Positions 23,446 to 33,949 of a stretch of 64,000 bases of DNA are shown piece by piece. Below the pieces are notes generated by a model. The model was not told the DNA's origin, searched no databases, and worked only from the letters and a program-made list of their open reading frames with translations. Source of the DNA: Oncomelania hupensis (lineage: Eukaryota; Mollusca; Gastropoda; Littorinimorpha; Pomatiopsidae); NCBI GenBank assembly GCA_036898135.1, contig CM072520.1, forward strand, positions 2,122,343-2,186,342, given 5' to 3'. The first letter of the stretch is position 1. Every line of letters begins with the position of its first letter. Both the position numbers and the translations under genes were made by a program.

Positions 23446-23609
23446 GTAAGGGCAGTTAAACTCAAGAAATATTTATTCCACGAAAACATGCAAACATTTG
23501 TCGTGTCACATTGCATACATAGCAATCAAACATCAAAACAAAATGTATACCAGACAAGACAACACTCCTCTCTGGTACAGTGGTTCTTAACAATCATCTA
23601 CTGTTTTAT

Positions 23610-23715
23610 CATTTAGGGTTGTTTCAGCAGATCTTTTATGCGGATCGGGGGTTGTCCGGTCCTGATTTGGCTCGGAAGAGTCCGCTGGACCTAAAGCAAC
23701 AATCAATCAATCAAT
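23610..23715 (+). mobile_element. tail-family 3' end with (CAAT)n tail
   Basis: Matches the last 100 bp of the family (GTTGTTTCAGCAGATCTTTT, GGTCCTGATTTGGCTCGG), ending in about four CAAT units. Confidence 0.85.
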
Positions 23716-24058
23716 CAACAATCAATTCCCATCACCACCACCCCCATCCACTAACCCACCCCTGACACACATAATGAGAATGAAGATGGTCAGACACCAG
23801 TAGCGCCTGCACAAAAGTAGAGTGAGAAAAAGTTATTTTGCCCCTGACCGGATTTGAACCAGTGAATTTTAGATCACTGGCTGAGTGGTCTATCAATGGA
23901 GCTTCTGACCGACTCCTTGCTTCCCAGATGGTCTATGAGCGTGAAACATTTAAGTTTAGATGGATGTCAAATTTTATGTACATGTGTGAGTGTGCATGCT
24001 ACACCTGCAGTCTGGGACAAAATCTGAATGCTTTGTTTTACCTTTTCTTTCTTACAGA

Positions 24059-26942
24059 TGCTACAGGCTCAAACATGACACAGCAGCAGGTTGGAGCGGA
24101 CCGCCGTGCCCGCCTTAATTTATGGTGCACTAATGCAGGCCACAAGCTCTATTTCAGCGGTAGGGATGACAGGCACGAACACGGCGTTGGATTCTTGGTC
24201 CACAAGAACATTCTAGCGACTGTCATGGGTTGCCGCCCAGTCTCCAGTAGACTCATTACCATCCGCCTGAGAGCAGCCCCTTTCAACATCACCATCATCC
24301 AGGCCTACGCCCCAACATCAGACTATGACGACAGCGAAGTGGAGGATTTTTATGAAAATCTACAGGCGGTCCTTGACCAAGTGCCGAAGAAGGACATAGT
24401 CATAGTGCAAGGCGACTGGAATGCCAAGGTTGGCCAAGATGCGCACCGCAACTGGGGAGACACATGTGGACCCCACTGCAACAACGAGACAAATGACAGG
24501 GGTCTGAGACTCTTGGAGTTTGCCAGATACAACAATCTGGTACTGGCAAACACGCTTGGTCTCCACAAAAACTCCAGACGATGGACATGGCACAGTCCTG
24601 GCGGGGAGCATCACAACCAAATAGACTACATCATGGTCAAGAAACGCTTCAGATCAAGCATCAACATTGGCAGGACACGTACTTTTCCAGGAGCAGACAT
24701 CGGAAGTGACCACGATCTCGTGATGATGTCTTTCCGGCTCCACTTGAAGAGAGTAAATACAGCAAAGTGCACTAGACTGAAGTTCGACCTGGACAAACTG
24801 CAAGACCCGGAGGTGGCAGAACTATTTCATGCCACAATTGGAGGGAAATTTGCACCACTGCTCATTTTGGGGGCTGGTGAAGTAGATGTCAACACCATGA
24901 CCACCACCTTCAACTCAGCTGTGACAGATGCCGCCACTGAGATCCTTGGCAAGCACCGACCAAAGAAGAAGCTGTGGATCACACCTGAACTTTTGGATCT
25001 GTGTGATAAACGAAGAGAGATGAAAAAGAAAAAGAACACCTCACAGGGAGCTGATGTCTACCGAAAAATCAACAACGACATCCGAAAAGGCATGCTCACA
25101 GCAAAGGAGAACTGGATAGAAGATCAATGCCAGGAAATAGAGAACAGTCTGAACAAGAACAACAGCAAGAAGGCCTACCAGACTGTGAAGCGACTGACAA
25201 GTGTCAAACAGCCCAAAGTCTCCACTATCCAAAGCAAGTCTGGCATATGCCTTACAGAAGAACAAGAAGTCTTGGACAGATGGACAGAGTACTGCTCTGA
25301 CCTTTACAACCATACACCAAATGGAGACCCATCAGTTCTAGCATGTCCAGAGAACAGAGAAGAAGAAGAAATCCTCCCAATTCTCCGGGAAGAAGTTGAG
25401 GCAGCAGTGCAAGCGCTAAAGAAAGGGAAGTCAGCAGGAGTGGACAACATACCCGCGGAACTGCTACAAGCAGGAGGAGAAGCGATGATTGATGCCCTCA
25501 CCATTATCTGTAACAAGATCTGGCAGAGTGGGGAGTGGCCTATACCATGGACCCAGTCGCTTGTCATCACTCTTCCCAAAAAAGGTAACCTTCAGGAGTG
25601 TGAAAATTACCGCACCATCAGCCTCATAAGCCATCCCAGCAAGGTCCTCCTGAAAATAATACTCAACAGGTTGAAACCCCAAGCTGAACAAATCATAGCT
25701 GAAGAACAAGCAGGATTCAGGGCAGGGCGAAGTACCACTGAGCAGATTTTCAACCTCAGAATAATCTGTGAGAAATACCTACAGCACCAACAACATCTAT
25801 ATCATGTGTTCATAGACTTCAAGAAGGCGTTTGACCGAGTCTGGCATGCAGCTCTATGGGCAACAATGAAAGTGTACAACATCAGCCCAAAAATTATTGA
25901 AGTCATCAAAAGCCTGTATGACAAGGCTACCAGTGCAGTCCTCCACAACAGAGCCATCGGGAATTGGTTCAGAACAACAATCGGTGTGCGTCAAGGATGC
26001 CTACTCTCTCCAACACTCTTCAACATCTTCCTAGAGCGCATCATGTCGGATGCTCTTGCAGACCATGAAGGCACAGTCAGCATAGGGGGTAGAGCAATCT
26101 CCAATCTTCGTTTTGCAGATGACATTGATGGATTGGCTGGAGAGGAACAAGAACTTGAACAGCTGGTACAGAGGCTTGACACCACCTCCAAAGCCTATGG
26201 AATGGAAATAAGTGCAGAGAAGACCAAAATGATGACCAACAACACCAATGGCATCAATACGGACATCAAAGTCCAAGGCCAATCCCTCGACACAGTGCAT
26301 AGCTTCAAATATTTAGGAGCCATTGTATCAGACAATGGGTCCCGACAGGAAGTCCTCTCCAGGATCGCACAAACAACTGCTGCCCTGACAAGGTTGAAGC
26401 CCATTTGGAAAGACAGGACCATCAGTCTACATTCCAAAGTAAGACTGCTGCGCTCCCTTGTCATCTCCATCTTCCTATATGCTTGCGAAGCATGGACCCT
26501 CACAGCAGATCTCCAACGAAGAATACAAAGCATGGAGATGAGGTGCTACAGAAGACTTCTGGGCATTTCCTATACCCAACACATCACCAACGACGAAGTC
26601 CGACAGACCATCACACAAGCTATTGGACAACATGATGACCTGCTAACAGTGGTGAAGAAACGGAAACTTCGGTGGTATGGCCACGTCACCAGATCATCAG
26701 GCCTTGCAAAGACTATTCTGCAAGGCACAGTGCAAGGAGGTAGAAGAAAAGGGAGACCGAAAAAGAGGTGGGAGGACAACATTCGAGAATGGACTGGTTT
26801 GACACTGAGCGAAGCCATCAGGGCTGCTGAGGACAGAGAAAGATGGAGTATGCTGGTTAAACGATCATCTGTGGTGCCCCTACGACCTTCGGGTTACGGG
26901 ACAGGATAGGATAGGATAGATAATGCAGCTCTGCAGATGACA
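24059..26942 (+). pseudogene. candidate exon split by an RTE-like LINE
   Basis: After a TTTCTTACAG acceptor, 24,059-24,138 reads DATGSNMTQQQVGADRRARL and NLWCTNA. Removing the LINE and one copy of TAATGCAG joins it to CTCTGCAGATGACAG before a GTTTGTG donor at about 26,943. It could be a further exon of the upstream recombinase gene, but no family motif is visible. Confidence 0.3.
24139..26920 (+). mobile_element. RTE-like LINE, 5'-truncated, open frame
   Basis: One uninterrupted frame runs from the truncation point to the stop at 26,907-26,909: endonuclease from GHKLYFSGRDDRHEHGVGF, QGDWNAKVG (24,408), DIGSDHDLVMM (24,697), RT motifs FKKAFDRVW, IGVRQGCLLSPTLFN and RFADDIDGL (about 26,110), and the C-terminal GRPKKRWEDNIREW. 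The first part of the endonuclease (GTWNVRTL, SELRW) is missing, so this copy cannot move by itself. It is very similar to 52,401-55,172. The 3' tail is (GGATA)n. TAATGCAG at 24,131-24,138 and 26,921-26,928 is a probable 8-bp target duplication. Confidence 0.93.
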
Positions 26943-27359
26943 GGTTTGTGTTTATGTTGCTTTTTGTTTTCCTAGTGAAAACTGGGAAAAACTTTCAAAT
27001 GAGGCCGTATGCATGTCACATGTACGTCCGCCGTCGTTCAGTCTGTCGCACATTCTAGCACAAACACTTCTGAATGGATTTTCACCAAAATTATGGCAAA
27101 TTGCATTTTAAAGCGGATGGTCTTGATTTGGCTCTTACGAGTCCTTGAACAAAACTTTAAACTTGAGTGGTTAAACAAAGTTAATCAACGATGACATAAC
27201 ATGACTAAACTTCATTTCACAAAAGCAGAATCTTGCAACCAAACAATTGTGATCTGTACAACCCTACAAGAATACAGACGTGTGAACCTGTAAAAGTTAA
27301 AACGTTATTGTGGATCTGTAAGTGGTTTCATGTGAAATAAAGTCATGACTTGTTTGATC

Positions 27360-27555
27360 CCTTTACTCAATCACTGCCATGCTATTCGCATGCCCTGTGC
27401 AGAGGAAGTGAAAGTACATATTTCATAGGCCCAAGAATGTTTCCTCTTGTGGTCGTACCGGAACATACCGGAAGCACACTGACAGTACTGGGACAGTAAA
27501 GTGGTTAAAATTGTTTATATATTATGTGACAATGAATTTTAATGTCATGTTGCAG
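27360..27555 (+). repeat. segment duplicated from 1,378-1,570
   Basis: 190 bp including TATTCGCATGCCCTGTGC, TTTCATAGGCCCAAGAAT and the acceptor ATGTTGCAG match the region upstream of the 1,571 exon with few changes. The two exons are therefore paralogous. Confidence 0.9.
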
Positions 27556-28010
27556 ATTCCAAAGACAGAGCTGTTGCAGATTCCAAAGAGAGCTGTTGCA
27601 GATTCCAAAGACCGAGCTGTTGCAGATTCCAAACACAGAGCTGTTGCAGATTCCAAAGACAGAGCTGTTGCAGATTCCAAAGACCGAGCTGTTGCAGATT
27701 CCAAAGACCGAGCTGTTGCAGATTCCAAAGACAGAGCTGTTGCAGATTCCAAAGACAGAGCTGTTGCAGATTCCAAAGACCGAGCTGTTGCAGATTCCAA
27801 AGACAGAGCTGTTGCAGATTCCAAAGACAGAGCTGTTGCAGATTCCAAAGACAGAGCTGACAATGTTGGACGGACGACAAATGATGGTGACAAGGGTGAG
27901 CATGAGAGGAAAGGGAAAAAACCATACAGACCCTGTATATACTGTGGGATGTTTATGTCAAAGCTGAAGCGCCACTTGATCAAAAAACACAAAAATGAAG
28001 TCTCCAATAG
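27556..28010 (+). pseudogene. paralogous exon: DSKDRAVA repeats plus zinc finger
   Basis: After the same acceptor as the 1,571 exon, about 13 units of 24 bp encode DSKDRAVA. The second unit is 22 bp, which shifts the frame; the rest is open through KDRADNVGRTTNDGD (a relic of the 13-residue repeat of the other paralogue) into KKPYRPCIYCGMFMSKLKRH and HLIKKHKNEV. C-x2-C..H-x4-H with this spacing is the N-terminal zinc finger found in Crypton-type tyrosine-recombinase proteins (family knowledge). Near 28,005 the frame runs into a rearranged copy of sequence at 28,440-28,520, so the exon is truncated. Confidence 0.6.
27557..27860 (+). repeat. 24-bp coding repeat, about 13 units
   Basis: Unit GATTCCAAAGACAGAGCTGT plus TGCA. 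One 22-bp unit lies near 27,580. It sits where the paralogue at 1,582 has its 39-bp repeat. Confidence 0.95.
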
Positions 28011-28060
28011 ACGAATTCTCCCTGTCAGGATCTGTCTGATTTCTGACCTTGGCAATGAAT

Positions 28061-28610
28061 TTAGACTAGACACGAGTCAATACATAGACAATTGTTTTGC
28101 TTCGCAAGTGAGTTAAAAAGTATCAAACTTTGCCATGTTCCTGTATTTCTTTCTTTCATTGAACACCTTTGTCTTGACAAGTGTAATTTTCTCTTTCTCA
28201 GGCAAAGTAGAGTTTGAGAAAATTGGGTGCTCTGTGAGAAACCGATCTTGACTTCTACTACCCCTGGCAAAGATCCTTTACTGCCAACCCCAGGTGCCTT
28301 GATATAGACACTAAAGAAACAACAGACTTCCTGTTCATCATGCGTGTTCCACACATTATATTGCCTTCCTGACTTTCGGCCACGCTTTTGCTCTGACAGT
28401 GAACGTTCATCCTCAGGCAGCATATCAGGATCTAATAAATTAGACATGTCTGACCTTGGCAATGAATTTAGACTAGACACGACAGATCCTGACAGGGAGA
28501 ATTCGTCTATTGGAGACTGCTGGCAAGGCTCTAAAGAACTAGAAATGTCAAGTCCTTCCACTGAACTTTCATCCTCCGGAGACTGCTGACCAAGAATAGA
28601 CGTACAAGGC
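28061..28610 (-). pseudogene. probable C-terminal part of the YR gene, left of the P element
   Basis: Open on the minus strand. From the P-element border it reads TSILGQQSPEDESSVEGLD, a serine/aspartate-rich stretch, DMLPEDERSLSEQKRGRKSG and RQYNVWNTHDEQEVCCFF, then decays near 28,240. On the far side of the P element (58,000) the same strand carries a recombinase C-terminus ending GSGQQLPAGRSSLPRP. Joining the two gives one plausible gene with the P element inserted between. The GQQ-P--SS similarity at the border might instead be a repeat. Confidence 0.4.
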
Positions 28611-28712
28611 ATGACCACTGAGCTAAGAATAACTGGAGTGCGCAAGCGAGGCCTTTTCAGTAATCGCTAGGTGCGGAAAAGGAAGTGCCTGTTCCGCCAT
28701 CTTACATTGACC
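28610..28712 (+). repeat. P-element left terminal inverted repeat
   Basis: The outer 34 bp match the right end inverted. The inner part has indels relative to it. Confidence 0.75.
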
Positions 28713-28812
28713 TCAACAACGTTTAGAAATCATGGTGTTCTGTTGTGCAGTGAACTGCACAAATCGGTTTTCTGCCGAAGCAAGGCGTTGTCAGGGGATA
28801 ACATTTCACAGG

Positions 28813-30170
28813 TAAGATAATACTGCACGTACTTATTTATGTTTGTCACTTATTTTATTATTATTATTATTATATGATTTTTTACTTTTCCTATTGAAAC
28901 CGACCATGGGCGCCATGGCATGAGATAGCTGAAAAAGCATGTTTACGTTTTAGCCTACCTACTAGTACTAACCTAGTCCTAGTCCAAACATTCCAAATGC
29001 TGTAGGCCTACGCTATTATTATTGTGTGTGTTCTGTTGGTTTTCTTTTTGTTTTGTTTTTAAGTGTTACGAGACTGATATGGGTTAGGGTTGATCACGAG
29101 ACAAAGTAACATAATAATCGACACGACGATTGCAGTTGCTCTCTGGAAGTAGAAGAAGACTGATGGTTAATCAATTTTGCTGGTCAGTGAGATCAACTAC
29201 AAGAATAACAGGGCCGGATCCAGGGGGGTGGGGGTGGGGGTGGGGGGTGCTTTGGTACTACAGCACACACACCCCACCCCCTCGGCTAAAAAAAATCACT
29301 GCCAGTCTACAACAATGCATGGTCTGAGAAGGAGGGGGTGCTTTAATGTTAGTGCAGCACGTCAGAACAGTTTTTGTTGTGGTGTTTGATAGGCTATTCA
29401 TACTAAAACCTGGCAATAGGAGGAAAAAAGTTGAGCACCCCCCCTCACCCCTCTTGAAAACTGATTGATCCGGCGCTGAATTGTGAATAATGGAATACTG
29501 AATTTTGATAGAGACTTTTTTTTTAAAACTATACTCTATAGGGACTATGTACTGTATAATAAGGAGTCTGCTTAACACAAATGTCTGAGGGTACGACCAA
29601 TTTGCTTCTGTTAACCAATTGTGGTATTACACAATAAACACAGACTTTGAAGGGTGTCAGTCAGGACTGAAATATTGTTTGTGTTAACCAGTTATGCTGT
29701 GTTATCCATTTTTATGTTGAGTGTATTCCACTATAGTTGGAATAAGTAAATGTTATGAAATAAAGCATGATTTAGATTTAATATTAAATACATGTGAAAT
29801 GTTTAGACAGTAGCAAAATCATTTACACTTCCTATAAGTATAAATAAAGTAGTAGTGTGTGACAGCCAGTAAGTCTAAATAATTAATCAATGAAAAGACA
29901 GACACTTGTGATGTCAAATTTTAAAGTAATGTTAATTATATGTTAATGAAATAAATGTATTTTAAAGCATCATTTTAACTATGTACACCACAGCTTGTAC
30001 AGGCAACGGAATTCCAATTGGCATGCAATACATTTAACTAAAAAGAAACTGATGTAAATTTATGTACAAAGAATATGAAAATGTATTTTTCTGGTTGCAT
30101 GTAGGCAAAGTATGTTTCCTAACTTTCACTTGCTAAGAACAATAATAATAAATAAATAAAATTTTTCCAG
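28813..30170. other. intron 1 of the P transposase
   Basis: Bounded by CAG/GTAAGA and TTTTTCCAG. AT-rich, with a G-rich run at 29,222-29,249. No other gene seen. Confidence 0.6.
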
Positions 30171-31287
30171 CTTTCCCAGCGACGAAGAGATTAGGAAGAG
30201 ATGGCTTGCCAATCTTCGCAGAGAAGACTTCATGCCTGGGAAACACACCAAGATCTGCAGCCAGCACTTTGAGCAGAGGATGTTCGACAGGACGGGCCAG
30301 AGCACCAGACTGAGACCTGGTGCCGTACCTACGCTGTTTGACTTTCCTTCTCATTTGCAAAAGGTTTGTAATTCTATGCAATACTATGAAAGAGGGTACA
30401 ATCTGTCCTTTATTTGTTTGCTAAAGCTAGCATTAACCCAAGCAACAGCAAAGTTGGCGATAGTAGCATTTGTGGAGAGTGTTCATAATAACTGAAGATG
30501 CTGCCATTATCTTGTATCGTTAGGTGCTTGGCGAGCTCTCCGAAGGGAGTCAGGGTTCTTCTTATGTCCTCCCCTCTGAGTGTTACATCTAACGTTTGAA
30601 AAGAGTTAAAAAATATCTGCTTCTTTCTTTTGATAAAATTTTATCTTTTTTCTGTTTCTTAGCCCATTTTACTTTACATTTGTTTTCCAAAACCTTCTTC
30701 ACACATCTGTTTCATGGCTCCCACTTACAGGTCATATTTTTTTAGTTAGTTGTATTTTAGTTGGTGGTATTTGGTTGTATTCTACCAAATGGCAGTTGTA
30801 TTGGGCTTTTTAGATTCACCCATGCCGCACCCCCCCCCCCCACCCCATATATGTACATGTATGTTTCTGATCACATGGCCAAAAGAAGTAGGGTAGGTAG
30901 GTCAGCTTCAAAATAGTAATATATTTTTATTTATTTTATAATTTAATTTTTTTGTGATGCAGCGGAGTCCCCTTAACACACCTTTCAGGGGACAGGACTT
31001 TGTGTGTGTGTGTTAACAAATTATTGTATTAACCAATACACAGACTATAAATATGTAGGACCACACCATTTTCAAACATAGCACATACATGCAGTTTTTT
31101 GTGTTATGAATGCATTTCCAATGTTGAATAGAGTGTGTCTGCAAAATTTGAAGTCAGTATCTTTGATAGTTTTTACAATTTTGTAGTTTTTGGTGGAAGT
31201 CACAAAAACGGCGCTTCCCAAACAGTGTCTGACACCCAGCTTTGGACCTTCACAAAAGACCACCTGAACATCCCATTGCATGAAATT

Positions 31288-31312
31288 ACACACACACACA
31301 CACACACACATA
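31288..31312. repeat. (CA)n microsatellite
   Basis: About 22 bp of CA. A related (CA)n tract lies at 38,200-38,234. Confidence 0.9.
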
Positions 31313-31899
31313 CGTTCAGAACTATAACAGTGGGTTTATGTTCAAAACTAGGCAAACTGGGTTCCATCCTTTCCCTTCATTAAAGACCATTCCTATTCAC
31401 TCAACGGATACAATAGCCTCTTGTAAGGGTATCTGTCACAACCATTTTCATTTTTGACAAAAACAACAGGAGAAATTGTGCTATGAAATAGTGGGTTCAT
31501 TTGATACCAGTGGGTTCTTACACATGCATGTTTATAGTATAATGGGACACTGGGTTTCTGTCAAAAAAACTGGGTTTATCACACACACGAACACAACCAA
31601 AAAGTATAAATGACCAAGGTTAAATTTGCAAGATTTTCAGTACATGTGTGCAGTACACTAGCACTTTTTGTTTAATTCAACTAATGAAACAACTTTTACT
31701 ATTGCTCAGAACTTCATCTGATTTCGTTTTCATAATTTCAATTACAATATTTTCAGTAGGTATATAGGCTACTGTATAGAATTAGAGCTGTTATTGAAGG
31801 ATATACTTTTGAAGGACAGTGCCATGTCCTCCCTGATCCTGATGTGCTTTATCCCATCCAAATCCCATTTCTACAACTGGATTGTGCCCGTCTTGAGCG

Positions 31900-32605
31900 G
31901 ACCCCTTGGGGTCATGAGCAATCTTGCCACTGTAGATTGTTCTAACCTATAAAGGGAACAGCGAAAGCCCCAGTTGAAAACCTGTCTTGCCTTTGTAGGC
32001 ATGACAGATTCACTGCGGCAACAGTACCCCCGTTGGAGTGCCGGGGGTTTCAGTATAAATAGTATCCCCACTTTATGGAAATTTAGTGCTTTAAATTCCC
32101 ACTGTTGCTATCTTCCTCATATACTCTTTCCCATTCCTGCTCTGTCCTATCACTCTGCTATACTATCTTCTTCTTCGCTAGATCAATGACCTACCTTTTT
32201 TCTTGAAAACTCTTCCTGGACAAGACTCCTTGTTTGTGTATGAGGTCTGTTGGATCAGATTGGGAGTGTTGGACGCTTTCTGCTGGGTGGTCACTAGGGC
32301 TTCCTATGATGTTAGTATTTAGCAATATAGGCATTTTATATGTATATGTTTCGTTGATGATTTGTAATGATGGTTGTATTCTATTTTGTTTTTGTAACCG
32401 GGGGTTCGCGTAGTTGAGGTAAACCCTCAGCCGTCCCCCGCGTGGGATGTCTTTATTGTAAAGTGACTGGCCGGTGGAGGGCGTTCAATTTTCCCACTAG
32501 GGTTGTTTCAGCAGATCTTTTATGCGGATCGGGGGTTGTCCGGTCCTGATTTGGCTCGGAGGAGTCCGCTGGACCTAAAGCAACAATAAATCAATCAATC
32601 AAGTC
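31900..32605 (+). mobile_element. tail-family repeat, long reference copy
   Basis: Contains every landmark of the family in order: CCTTGGGGTCATGAGCAATC, TGTAGATTGTTC, GTTGGAGTGCCGGGGG, AATTTAGTGCTTTAAATTCC, TAGATCAATGACCTACC, GAGGTCTGTTGGATCAG, GTAACCGGGGGTTCGCG, GGGATGTCTTTATTGTAAAG, then GGTCCTGATTTGGCTCGG..CCGCTGGACCTAAAGCAA and (TCAA)n. No RNA polymerase III promoter or open frame was recognised. Confidence 0.85.
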
Positions 32606-32737
32606 TTGAGCGGGTTTTGGACTTGGAAGAAAAACGAACACACAACGGACCTACTGAGGTTTATATCTTCGTTGGTTCTGATTTTACCGACTTGAGACCT
32701 GGCATCTACAGTGCCATATCCGCCAGTTATTTTAAGA

Positions 32738-32860
32738 GCCGGGCGGTAGCTCAATGGTAAAAGCACTGAACTGAGAACCAAAAGATCTGAGGTTGTTACC
32801 TCTGGATAGGTCAGTGTGTGACCCTCTTTTTCTCCCCATAGCCAAGAAATGGTTAGCTGA
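32738..32860 (+). mobile_element. tRNA-headed SINE, truncated
   Basis: The head GCCGGGCGGTAGCTCAATGG contains an A box, while the B box region is decayed. TGTGTGACCCTCTTTTTCTC follows, matching the body of the SINE at 34,378. Not a functional tRNA gene. Confidence 0.6.
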
Positions 32861-33339
32861 TATCAGTAAAAATCGAAAAGAAATATGGGGCATTAAGCAA
32901 ACATTCTTGTTGTATTTACTTCGCTTACATTTGCTTTGTATTTTATGGTTAAAAAGGTTTTCATTTGAGTCCAAACTGGAAGGATATTGTTCTTAAGTGT
33001 TAATTATGGATAATATTTTCATGTTCAATTTATTACTTCCAGATCTAAATCAAATCACTGAAGAAAATTCTAGAAAGAGAAAGAAGAAGAAGAATGGGAA
33101 GTATGAAGAAGAATTAATAGAAAGAAAAAGAATTAGGAGAAGGGTGGAGAAAAAGCATAAAATCTCCAGAGGAAAAGAAATAATGAGGAGAAAGAATGAA
33201 TGAGAAGGGTGGAGAAGTATACAAATCTTCATTGGAAAAGAATAAGAATGGAAAAATAAGAAAGCAGAGAACTGGTAATGTAAAACAAACATGAAAAACA
33301 TAAAAAAGACATAATTTGTTAAAATTTTTATTTTGAAAG

Positions 33340-33945
33340 TGTCAAGAATCAAAAACATTTTTTAAAAATAAAAATGCACATTTATAATGCCAACAGACAT
33401 TTTTATTTTAAAAAAAAGTGCACCAATCTTCGGCCTTTGCCTTTGTCAAGCAACACACTGTTAAAAAATAGAGACAAGAATCATCTTAGTTATGAATTAT
33501 TGTGAATTCTTAATGTATATAAAACGTGATCCAGCTCTTGCTGTAATTCTGTAATTATTGTATTGTATTCAAATAACTGCCTTTAACAAGAATCAAAAAC
33601 ATTTTTTTTAAAATAAAAATGCACATTTATAATGCCAACAGACATTTCTAATTTTTAAAAAGTGCACAAATCTTCGGCCTAGGCCTTTGTCAAGCAACAC
33701 ACTGTTAAAAAATAGAGACAAGAATCATCTTAGTTATGAATTATTGTGAATTCTTAATGTATATAAAACGTGATCCAGCTCTTACTGTAATTCCTGTAAT
33801 TATATCTTTTTGGCATAATAAAGTTGTATTGTATTCAAATAACTGCCTTTAACAAGAATCAAAAACATTTTTTTTAAATAAACATGCACATTTATAATGC
33901 ACACAGACATTTCTAATTTTAAAAAAGTGCACAAATCTTCTTTCT
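33340..33945. repeat. 2.4 tandem units of about 250 bp
   Basis: GTGCAC.AATCTTC recurs at about 33,418, 33,662 and 33,925, with the intervening CAAGCAACACACTGTTAAAA and AAAACGTGATCCAGCTCTT blocks nearly identical. Confidence 0.9.
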
Positions 33946-33949
33946 TCAC

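Noticed and set aside
23838..23910. tRNA-like segment
   Set aside because: A B-box-like sequence lies on one strand (GGTTCAAATCC, minus) and an A-box-like one on the other (TGGCTGAGTGG, plus). No cloverleaf forms on either strand.
24350..26818. Minus-strand ORFs over the RTE-like LINE (also 52,613-55,081)
   Set aside because: They lie antisense to an intact, motif-bearing frame and recur only because the LINE recurs.
33050..33358. Membrane-like minus-strand ORF
   Set aside because: Reverse reading of an AAG/GAA-rich tract; low complexity.
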